From NCBI RefSeq assembly GCF_001316245.1, contig NZ_BBDM01000003.1, forward strand, positions 62,001-126,000: DNA of 64,000 nt, read 5' to 3'. The stretch is from Vulcanisaeta sp. JCM 14467. GTDB lineage: Archaea > Thermoproteota > Thermoprotei > Thermoproteales > Thermocladiaceae. Below, piece by piece: positions 47,361-55,063 of this stretch. The notes beneath the pieces are model-generated. The model was not told the origin of the DNA, ran no database searches, and saw only the letters and a list, made by a program, of their open reading frames with translations. How positions within the stretch are numbered: position 1 is the first letter of the stretch; every line of letters starts with the position of its first letter. The position numbers were made by a program, and so were the translations under genes.

Positions 47361-48557
47361 ATGATTAACATCACGAATTTAGTGGCAGGTAGCGGCACTG
47401 TTAGCCTGTCCATTAAGGGCCATGATTATGTAAGGAGTGATAGGGAGTTCACGGACATTAGCAGGCCGTTAATCTTCTGGAACATCACATACAGATGCAA
47501 TCTAAAGTGCATTCACTGCTACATAAACGCGATTCAGGGCTTATCTAGGGATGAGTTGACGACCGAGGAAGCCCTTAGAGTTGTTGATGATGCCCACGAA
47601 TTAAGAACGCCATTGCTCATTATTAGTGGTGGTGAGCCTTTAGTTAGGGAGGATATTACGAAGATTATGAGGAGGGCTTATGATTATGGCATTAAGGTAT
47701 CCCTGAGCACTAACGGTACGTTAATCACGAGGGATTGGGCGGCTAAGCTTAAGGAGTTGAATGTTCAATACGTGGGGATAAGCATTGACTCACCAATACC
47801 CGATGTCCACGACAAGATAAGGGGAGTCCTCGGCGCCTGGGACTTAGCGATTAGGGGCATTAAGAATGTGATGGAGGTGGGCATACCAGTGGGCATTAGG
47901 ACAACAGTCACAAAGCTAAACATTGACCATGCGCCCGAGGTCGTTGAGCTAGCCCATAAGCTTGGCATTTCCAGGGTAGCCTTCTACCACCTAGTGCCCA
48001 GTGGTAGGGGTAGGGGCGTCATCAATTTGCTACCGAGTCCTGACCAGTTGCTTAGGTTCCTGATTAGGTTGATGGATATGGCCAGGAAGTACCCAGACGT
48101 GGAGATACTCACTGTTGATAACCCAGCCGACGGTGTTGTTGCGGCGTTATTGGCTAGTAATGATGAGGGTGAGTTCATGAGTAAGTTGAGGCTTGTGAGT
48201 AGGATGGGTGCGTGTAGCGCTGGTAGGAAGGTGATGTCGATATACCCAAACGGTGATGTTTACCCATGCCAATTCTTCAATGATAGGCCAATGGGTAATG
48301 TAAGGAGGGAGAGGTTGACGGAGATTTGGCTTAGGCCCAAGGTGAATACCGAGCTCGTGATTAGGCTTAGGGAGAGGAATTATGGGGACTCACCATGCAT
48401 GAGGTGCCCATACCTTAGGTACTGCGGTGGCTGTAGGGTTAGGGCTGAGGTGCTTAATGGTGATGTTTGGTCCATGGACCCAATATGCACCATGAACTCA
48501 CTACTACGCCTATGGAGACTTGGCGAGGTTGAGTTGAAGCCTGGCAAGCCAGGGTGA
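47361..48557 (+). CDS. ahbC: Radical SAM/SPASM protein AhbC-like (12,18-didecarboxysiroheme deacetylase)
   Basis: This intact 398-residue protein has IFWNITYRCNLKCIHCYINA with the C-x3-C-x2-C cluster site, IISGGEPLVREDI, SLSTNGTLIT, YVGISIDS and VAFYHLVPSGRGRG, the last being characteristic of AhbC/NirJ proteins. The SPASM region has GACSAGRKVMSIYPNGDVYP and CMRCPYLRYCGGCRVRAEV. AhbC removes acetate side chains from didecarboxysiroheme to yield iron-coproporphyrin III, which AhbD converts to haem. Both act in the cytoplasm under anoxic conditions. ahbA/ahbB are not in the window. Confidence 0.85.
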   Translation: MINITNLVAGSGTVSLSIKGHDYVRSDREFTDISRPLIFWNITYRCNLKCIHCYINAIQGLSRDELTTEEALRVVDDAHELRTPLLIISGGEPLVREDITKIMRRAYDYGIKVSLSTNGTLITRDWAAKLKELNVQYVGISIDSPIPDVHDKIRGVLGAWDLAIRGIKNVMEVGIPVGIRTTVTKLNIDHAPEVVELAHKLGISRVAFYHLVPSGRGRGVINLLPSPDQLLRFLIRLMDMARKYPDVEILTVDNPADGVVAALLASNDEGEFMSKLRLVSRMGACSAGRKVMSIYPNGDVYPCQFFNDRPMGNVRRERLTEIWLRPKVNTELVIRLRERNYGDSPCMRCPYLRYCGGCRVRAEVLNGDVWSMDPICTMNSLLRLWRLGEVELKPGKPG

Positions 48558-48674
48558 TGAGGGAGTTTGAGGAGTCCCTAGGCATTAATAATAATGGTGG
48601 AGGCGTGAATAGGTAATAATTGTAGTTTTGCCAATAAAGTACATAAACCAGTTATTCAATGGTTATGTGGGTAA

Positions 48675-49973
48675 ATGACTGATTTAATGATTAGGGTCTT
48701 GGGCGGTGGAGGCGAGGTTGGTAGGATGGCTATTTTCGTTAAGGACGCCAATTCTGATAGGGGTTTCCTCTTTGATTACGGAGTTAACTTTGACGAGAAT
48801 GATAGGCCCGTAATGCCTGGTCACGTGAGGCCTAGGGACATTGCAGCTGTGTTCCTAAGCCACGCACACCTGGACCACTGCGGCGCATTGCCAAGCCTAT
48901 ACGTGAGCTCCCCGCCACCAGTATACGCCACGCCGCTGACCCTCGAGCTTGCTGACATAATGTTTAAGGATGCCATTAAGCTAAGCGGTTACTACTTGCC
49001 CTATGAGGATGAGGAGATCAAGGCCGTGCTTGAGCATGCAATACCCGTGACGTACGGCGAGGACGTCGACGTAACGAGGGACGTTAGGGCATCAATAATA
49101 AATGCGGGTCACGTGCCGGGCAGTATGTTGACGCTTCTCGAGATTAATGGTGCGAGGGTGTTATTCACGGGAGACTTCAACCTAGCTCCATCAAACCTAC
49201 TGCGTGGTGCCGACATTAATAATGTGCCTAGGGATGTGGATGTCGTCATTATGGAGGCACATACGTAGCCAACACGCACCCACCCAGGGAGGAGGTTGAG
49301 AGGGAGTTCATTAGGGTCGTTAAGGAGACGGTTGAGAACGGCGGTTCCGTTTTAATTCCCGTGTTAACCATTGGTAGCTCAGGAGATTTTGATAACGCTT
49401 TATAAGAATGGGATTGATTACTCAATAATAATTGATGGGCTCGCCAGGGTAGCGAATCAGATAGTGGCTAAGTACCCACATTACCTGGCTAACCCAGAGC
49501 TTTACCTTAAGGCTGTGGAGAATAGTCTCGAGGTGACCACGGATTACCAGAGGAAGTCCTTGATGAAGGAGCCCGTGATCATAGTCTCACCGGCTGGCAT
49601 GCTTAAGGGTGGCGCATCGGTTTATTACCTAAAGAAGCTTGCTAGAGATAGGAGGAACGCCGTAATACTACCCAGCTACCAAGCACCTGACACGCCAGGC
49701 TTTGAGTTGTTGACGAGGGGCAGGGCATTCATTGACAAGAGCGAGGTCGTGCTCGAGGCCAAGCTCTACTGGTTTGACTTCAGCTCCCACGCCGGCCGGG
49801 CTGAGCTTGAGACATTCATTAATCACTTCAGTCCAGACACTAGGATATTGCTTGTCCACACCGAGGCCATAAAGGCTCTTCAATTCCTCGAGAGGTTGAA
49901 GGTTAAGTACGGAATTGAAAACGTCCATGTACCAGTCAATGACGAGACAATGCTAATCCACGTGGGAAGGTAA
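48675..49973 (+). CDS. Beta-CASP metallo-beta-lactamase ribonuclease (two frameshifts)
   Basis: The metallo-beta-lactamase core has LGGGGEVGRMAIFV at the start and FLSHAHLDHCGALPSLY (H-x-H-x-D-H zinc motif); AGHVPGSMLTLLEINGARVL and FTGDFNL follow. After breaks near 49265 and 49375 come GSVLIPVLTIG, then EPVIIVSPAGMLKGGASVYY and DFSSHAGRAELETFINHF of the beta-CASP domain. Total about 432 residues without KH domains, so it is of the aCPSF2/RNase J-like class. It would process or degrade RNA. TIP49 follows 79 bp downstream in the same direction. Confidence 0.87.
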
Positions 49974-50020
49974 CCCACGCAGTATTATTTACCTGCCTTG
50001 TTAACTCTGCGTTGATAAGG

Positions 50021-50026
50021 TTTAAA
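50021..50026 (+). promoter_or_regulatory. TATA box for TIP49 gene
   Basis: AAGGTTTAAAGG is centred about 30 bp before ATG 50053 and supports that ATG rather than the longer frame opening at 50029. Confidence 0.5.
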
Positions 50027-50052
50027 GGGTGGTATCATCTCCGCTAATTACG

Positions 50053-51407
50053 ATGTCTCAGATAAAGATTGAGGAGGTGAAGCCAACCTTCGAGAGGGTT
50101 GGGATGCATAGCCATATTAAGGGATTGGGCGTTAGGGATGGTAAGGTCCAGTTCTCGGCGGATGGCTTCGTGGGGCAGGTCGAGGCTAGGGAGGCCGCTT
50201 ACTACGTGGTTAAGATGATTAGGGCGGGTAAGTTCGGTGGTAAGGGTGTCCTAATCGTTGGGCCACCGGGCACTGGTAAAACAGCATTAGCGATAGGTAT
50301 TGCCAGGGAGCTTGGACCGGACACGCCGTTTGTTCAAATAAGTGCTGCTGAGGTCTATAGTGTGGAGGTTAAGAAGACAGAATTCCTCACGAGGGCTCTT
50401 AGGAGTGCCATCGGTGTTAGGATTAGGGAGTGGCGTAGGGTTTATGAGGGCGTGGTTAAGAGTCTCGATATTCAGTACGGTAGGCACCCATACAACCCAT
50501 ATGCCCAAATACCAAGGAGTGCCACAATAACACTGGCCACTAAGGATGAGGAGAAGAGACTCAGAGTCCCGGCGGAGATTGCCGAGCAATTGATTGAGCT
50601 TGGTGTTGAGGAGGGCGATGTTATTTGGATTGATGAGGAGACTGGCAGGGTGTTTGTGCAGGGTAAGGGCGAGGGTGGTGAGACCTACGATATTTACGTG
50701 AAGAAGAAGATAGAGGTCCCCAAGGGGCCCGTGTATAAGGAGAAGGAGATAACCAGGTTCTTCACGCTCAATGACCTGGACATATACCAGGCTAGGCAGC
50801 AGGGCCTGCTCAGCGCCATGATATTCGGCTTCGCAACCGAGGAGCGTGAGATACCCAATGAGGTTAGGAAGGCGGTTGATGAGTTCGTGATGAAGTTAAT
50901 AAATGATGGGAAGGGCGAGCTCGTGCCTGGTGTGCTGTTCATAGATGATGCCCACATGCTTGATATAGAGACTTGGGCATACCTAAGCAGGGCCATGGAG
51001 AGTGAGTTAAGCCCAATAATCATATTGGCAACTAATAGGGTATAACGAAGATTAGGGGCACGGACATAGAGTCACCACACGGCGTACCGCTCGACATGCT
51101 TGATAGGCTCATTATAATTAGGACGAAGCCATACACGGCCGATGAGGTTAGGGAGATAATAAAGATTAGGGCTAGGGAGGAGAAGGTCTCGTTGGCTAAT
51201 GACGCGCTTGAGGAGTTGACTAAGATAGGTACTGAGGAGAGCCTTAGGTACGCAATACAATTGTTGGCACCCGCCCAGTTGAGGGCTCAGGAGATTGGGC
51301 GTAAGGAGATTACTAAGGAGGATATTGAGTATGTTAAGAGATTATTCCTAAGCGTTAGGGAGAGTGTTCAGTACGTTAAGGAGTATGAGAATTACTTCCT
51401 GCGTTGA
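50053..51407 (+). CDS. TIP49/RuvB-like AAA+ ATPase (RuvBL homologue), one frameshift
   Basis: The family hexameric ATPases act in chromatin and snoRNP assembly in eukaryotes. MHSHIKGLGVRDGKVQFSAD and GFVGQVEAREAAYYVVKMIR are the N-terminal signature; GVLIVGPPGTGKTALAIGIA is Walker A; GVLFIDDAHMLDIETWAYLS is the extended Walker B, with D-D-A-H where D-E-V-H is usual. Insert domain II lies between (about residues 120-260). After a break near 51045, IESPHGVPLDMLDRLIIIRT carries sensor-arginine segments. Total about 450 residues. Its presence beside an RNase and near C/D sRNP parts suggests RNA-protein assembly, as inference. Confidence 0.88.
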
Positions 51408-51473
51408 GACCTTCTACACTGGGAGAAGTTAAGGTTAAAAAGGCAATAGGATAAAGCCGGTAAGGGGATAACC

Positions 51474-51929
51474 ATGCTTAGTCTTAACGATGTTGTCCAG
51501 GCAATATATACCGTGACCCGAGTTGTCACCGTGCCCATCAATGTACATGCAATTGTCTACCTGGCAGGTAGGGATTGGGCAATGTTTGAGAGGGATGGCG
51601 CGTACGTTGTTTATAAAACCACAGATACTCAGGGCAACCCCGTGATCACCAGGTTAAGGATTAGGGAGGTAGAGCTACCTGGTGGTACGCATTATTACGA
51701 GGTTTATGGCATGGAGATGCAATTCAAGTACATGGGACATGACTTCCTAGCAGTATACCCCGTGGATGGTAGCGGTATTAGTAAGGCTAAGGTTGATGAT
51801 AAGTACCTACTTGACATAGGCACCAAGATTGGTGGTGGCGAACCATGCATAGCCGCATTAAGGATTGGGCAGGTACCCGCGATATGTAAGCAAATTGGTA
51901 AGTTCTACCTAGTTATTGCGAGGATGTGA
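51474..51929 (+). CDS. Uncharacterised protein, 151 residues
   Basis: An intact frame from ATG. The protein is beta-rich with no membrane helix: IVYLAGRDWAMFERDGAYVV, VITRLRIREVELPGGTHYYE and QFKYMGHDFLAVYPVDGSGI suggest a sandwich or barrel. GEPCIAALRIGQVPAICKQI carries two cysteines. It follows the TIP49 gene by 67 bp in the same direction. I do not recognise a family; it is probably restricted to related crenarchaea. Confidence 0.5.
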   Translation: MLSLNDVVQAIYTVTRVVTVPINVHAIVYLAGRDWAMFERDGAYVVYKTTDTQGNPVITRLRIREVELPGGTHYYEVYGMEMQFKYMGHDFLAVYPVDGSGISKAKVDDKYLLDIGTKIGGGEPCIAALRIGQVPAICKQIGKFYLVIARM

Positions 51930-51981
51930 TCAGCAGCGGCGCGCCGGCATCACGGTTCTGCTGGGTTCATTATCATCACGT
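51930..51981 (-). ncRNA. Candidate C/D-box sRNA on the minus strand
   Basis: Read on the minus strand the spacing is that of an archaeal C/D sRNA: C box GTGATGA (51979-51973), 12-nt guide TAATGAACCCAG, D'-like CAGA, 3-nt spacer, C'-like GTGATGC, 13-nt guide CGGCGCGCCGCTG and D box CTGA (51933-51930), 50 nt in all. The D' and C' boxes are imperfect. The near-symmetric TATA box at 52002-52012 would place a minus-strand start next to the C box. The RNA would be antisense to the gap before the PhoU-like gene. The first guide contains TGAACC, complementary to GGTTCA of tRNA T-arms, but not in the register of the five-nucleotide rule. Confidence 0.42.
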
Positions 51982-52001
51982 ATAAATCACTAAGGAATTG
52001 G

Positions 52002-52012
52002 TTTATATATAA
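52002..52012 (+). promoter_or_regulatory. TATA box for the PhoU-like gene
   Basis: TTTATATATAA is centred about 35 bp before ATG 52042. It is nearly symmetric and could also serve the minus-strand sRNA candidate. Confidence 0.45.
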
Positions 52013-52041
52013 CTCTTTAGTCGCATTTATGTCTCGGGGAA

Positions 52042-52755
52042 ATGTCTCGATTTATAAAGGATTTCTGGAGTAGGATACTATCGCCGCTATACGTTGGGGA
52101 GAAGGAATTCCTAGGTAGGCTAGCTACTCACGTCGAACTTAGTCAGAGGGCGTTATCAATACTTGAGGAAATGGTGCTAAGCGCCGTCGAGAATAACAGC
52201 ATCAGTAAGACCAAGGTTTCTGAGGGTATGAGGGAGATAGCGGCGCTTGAGCGTGAGGGTGATGAAATTGTTAGGCAGGTAAATGACTCAGTACTTAAGG
52301 GTGCGGTCCCAATAACCACGGCATCGATAATGGACGCAATACTCAATAAATCAGACGATATATTAGACGGGATCCACGTACTATCGAGGGAACTGAGGCG
52401 TACGTACTACCTATGTAATACCGAGCCTGTTAGGAAATTCCTCAGCGAGGAATTCCTGGAGATGCTTAGGATTGGTAAGGAGGCGCTGAAGGTGCTCCTT
52501 GACATACTGAATAGTCTCGATAAGAGGAGCTTTGCTGACATTAGGGTTATGGTTATGGGGATACAGAAGCTTGAGGAGGAGGTCGATGATATAAAGGACT
52601 CAGCCCTGGATAAATTATACGCAAGCGCCAAGGAGTTAACCTACGTGGAGTTCATGAGCGTGATGAGCCTAATATTCGGGATTGACGACGTGCTCGACTC
52701 AATAAAGGATATAGCCTATATGCTACTAACACTAGTTAGCACGTATGGTGCCTAA
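52042..52755 (+). CDS. PhoU-like DUF47 family protein
   Basis: This intact 237-residue all-helical protein has EKEFLGRLATHVELSQRALS, ALEREGDEIVRQVNDSVLKG and SDDILDGIHVLSRELRRTYY, then KLEEEVDDIKDSALDKLY near the C-terminus. These are the E-x-E/D-x2-D metal-cluster motifs of PhoU-type proteins. DUF47 members usually accompany Pit-type phosphate transporters and modulate them. No Pit gene is adjacent; the nearest transporter is the decayed MFS gene at 53.5 kb. The last codons overlap the HAD gene. Confidence 0.82.
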   Translation: MSRFIKDFWSRILSPLYVGEKEFLGRLATHVELSQRALSILEEMVLSAVENNSISKTKVSEGMREIAALEREGDEIVRQVNDSVLKGAVPITTASIMDAILNKSDDILDGIHVLSRELRRTYYLCNTEPVRKFLSEEFLEMLRIGKEALKVLLDILNSLDKRSFADIRVMVMGIQKLEEEVDDIKDSALDKLYASAKELTYVEFMSVMSLIFGIDDVLDSIKDIAYMLLTLVSTYGA

Positions 52756-53473
52756 TGAGGAGATTAATGTTAAGGCGGTACTGTTTGATTATGATGATAC
52801 AATAATGGACGTTAGCGAGGCAAGAAGTTACGCCAAGCAGGTTATCGCCCGTGAATTATCACTAACTACTAACCTTGACCAAGAGCACATACTCAGGGTA
52901 ATTAAGGATGTTGAGACCAGGATGGAGTCCATTGGTCAATTTGATAGGAGGGTTTGGTTTATGAAAGTGGCTAATATATTGGGTACTAACCTAGATAACG
53001 ATTACATCAACGAACTTGTTAGGGTTTATTGGAGTTCCTGGCGCTTAAAGAGTAGGTTATTTCCTGACGTAATGTCTACTTTAAGTAGGTTGAGAAGGTG
53101 TGGGTTTAGGCTTGGTATAGTGACGAATACGGATGGTGAACCAGGGCTTAAGAGGGATAGAATACGTAGGGATGGTGTTGAGGGTTTATTTGATTTAATA
53201 GTGGTTGCGGGTGATGACACAACACATGTTAAGCCGCATCCTGAACCATTCATTAGGGCTTTACAAATCCTCGATATGAGTGGGGACGAGGTTGTCTATA
53301 TTGGTGATAGGGTTAGTACTGACGTACCTGGTGCAAAGGCTGCAGGCATGTATGTGGGGATTATTGATAGAAGTGGTGCCGTGAGTTTCGGGATTTATGG
53401 ACAGGGTGTTTCAAGCCCTGACTTTGTGTTTCATTCACTGCCTGAGCTTTTGCAATTACTTGGGTGTGCGTAG
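52745..53473 (+). CDS. HAD-superfamily hydrolase
   Basis: This intact 242-residue phosphatase-like protein contains motif I AVLFDYDDTIMDV (nucleophile and acid aspartates), motif II GIVTNTDGEPG, motif III lysine in TTHVKPHPEPF and motif IV YIGDRVSTDVPGAKAAG. A helical cap domain lies between motifs I and II (about residues 25-95), placing it in the subfamily of phosphoglycolate phosphatase-like enzymes. The substrate is unknown. It overlaps the PhoU-like gene by 11 bp, so the two are co-expressed, which hints at phosphate metabolism. Confidence 0.85.
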   Translation: MVPNEEINVKAVLFDYDDTIMDVSEARSYAKQVIARELSLTTNLDQEHILRVIKDVETRMESIGQFDRRVWFMKVANILGTNLDNDYINELVRVYWSSWRLKSRLFPDVMSTLSRLRRCGFRLGIVTNTDGEPGLKRDRIRRDGVEGLFDLIVVAGDDTTHVKPHPEPFIRALQILDMSGDEVVYIGDRVSTDVPGAKAAGMYVGIIDRSGAVSFGIYGQGVSSPDFVFHSLPELLQLLGCA

Positions 53474-53510
53474 GTAATGCATATTAATGGATGTTAATAT
53501 TGGAGTAATA

Positions 53511-54450
53511 ATGAGTAGTGGAATTGAAGGGAATAGCGTTAACTTCGATGATATGCCTTTGAGGAAGCCTGGGAGGTATTTCTGGCTTGCGTGGTTCACG
53601 GCATCCATGTGAGCAATTCGTGGACGCCTACGACACGTTAATCATAGGTGCAGCCCTACTCTATCTAGTACCACAATGGAAGTTGACGCCCGTCGAGACC
53701 GGGTTATTAGCCGCATCAGCCTTCATAGGTGTTGCCCTTGGCGCCGTTATATTTGGGCCGATTGCCAATAGGGTGGGTAGGCGACTGCTTTTACATATAT
53801 GACTTGATCTTCTTCGTGGTCTTTGGCGCCTTATCTGCTTCATAACAAACTTCTGGGAATTACTCATTGTTTGACTCTTACTCGGTATAGGTGTTGGCGG
53901 TGACTACTCACTATCACCAACCATGGTTGCTGAGTACGCACCAGCAAGGCGCAGGGGCTTTGCACTTGCCTCAATGAATAGCTTCTGGGGCGTTGGGTCA
54001 GTCGTTGGGTTCCTAATTGCGTATGGAATAGCCGTTACCTAGGGAAACACAAATCCAGACTTCGCATGGAGATTCATGCTAGGTAGTGAGGCCATCTGGG
54101 CTTGGTGGTTATTTTGCTTAGGATGGGTATTCTTGAATCACCAAGGTGGGCTGTGCTCCAGGAGCAACTTGGCAGGAGGGTTAAGGAGAGGACTACTGAT
54201 GTGACTAGGAAGATGACCAGTGGCAGAGAGACAACATTCGATGCAGGCATTGCGAAGAAGCCGTCAATTAAGGACTTATTCACCGACAAGATGTGGACAA
54301 CCACCATATTCCTATGGGTTTGGTGGCTCGTGGTCGACATAGCCTTTTACGCTCAAACATGTACACGCCATACATAACTAAGGGTCTCGGTCTAACAACG
54401 CCGTAACTATTCTTCCTAGTCTCAGCCCTATACTGGGCAAGCCCTACTTG
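53511..54450 (+). pseudogene. Decayed MFS transporter gene
   Basis: From ATG 53511, SVNFDDMPLRKPGRYFWLAW starts an MFS protein. After a shift near 53610, EQFVDAYDTLIIGAALLYLV and GPIANRVGRR give the first helices and signature; another shift near 53795 gives LLGIGVGGDYSLSPTMVAEY, then TIFLWVWWLVVDIAFY. There are at least four frameshifts and three in-frame stops (TGA near 53873, TAG near 54041, TAA near 54405), and helices after about the eighth are absent. This density of mixed lesions far exceeds that in neighbouring genes and indicates true decay rather than sequence error. Confidence 0.8.
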
Positions 54451-54586
54451 GTTATTACACTACGGCAGTCACCTACGACGAGGTGTGTATATTATCATGA
54501 TCATAGCTACAGGTATGAAAATAAAAATATAGAAATAAAAATAAAAATAATTATTACATGATATGCCTTCAATATATTCATCGCTT

Positions 54587-54967
54587 TTATTCAATAAGTA
54601 TCTTCGTTAGCTTATCCTTCAACTTATCTATCTCAAGTAGTATCAATCCGAGGTTTGGATCTTGCTTTGCTATTGCCGTCAGTATCAAATCCTTACTTAT
54701 CGGTGCAATTAATAATGTATTCTTTGAGTACTGCGCAATATTTATTACAGGTTCACCCAGGCCTAGTTCAGCACCAAGCCTATCCATGGTGCTTCTGGCT
54801 ATGGCAACCATGGCGCTCACAACCTTGGCATTAAACTCACCACTTACCCTGAAGGCTACTGGTAAACCATCACGCCTAACCACGAGGGCACCTACTATGT
54901 CTGGAAATACTCTGCCCATGAACTCCTCCAAGGCATCCACAACCTCCTTACCTACACTGGACTCCAT
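54587..54967 (-). CDS. Roadblock/LC7 domain protein
   Basis: This intact 126-residue protein has the MglB-like roadblock fold. VVDALEEFMGRVFPDIVGAL and VVRRDGLPVAFRVSG form helix 1 and the beta sheet; KVVSAMVAIARSTMDRLGAE is helix 2; INIAQYSKNTLLIAPISKDL closes the sheet and a last helix follows. Such proteins regulate small Ras-like GTPases or act in motility and transport. No GTPase gene is adjacent. The surroundings (decayed MFS gene; divergent molybdenum hydroxylase) give no clear hint of partner. Confidence 0.8.
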   Translation of the reverse strand: MESSVGKEVVDALEEFMGRVFPDIVGALVVRRDGLPVAFRVSGEFNAKVVSAMVAIARSTMDRLGAELGLGEPVINIAQYSKNTLLIAPISKDLILTAIAKQDPNLGLILLEIDKLKDKLTKILIE

Positions 54968-55063
54968 TAATCGAAACTGCTCTTTCTTTCTTTAAAAACC
55001 TTTCTATTTATTATAAAATTGAAGAGATTGAAACCTTAAAAATAAGAACCACAAAGCCTGTGC

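Noticed and set aside
48558-48617. Tiny frame of about 19 codons directly after ahbC (MREFEESLGIN...)
   Set aside because: Overlaps the ahbC stop, too short to judge, Gly/Asn-rich; may be chance or a missed C-terminal extension caused by an indel.
51937-51946. CGGCGCGCCG palindrome and CAGCAG/CTGCTG arms as a transcription terminator
   Set aside because: There is no T-run after it on either strand, archaeal terminators are T-rich, and the same bases are better explained as part of the C/D sRNA candidate.
54520-54556. A-rich tract with repeated AAATAAAA units
   Set aside because: Simple AT-rich sequence after the MFS pseudogene; no repeat unit of biological interest.
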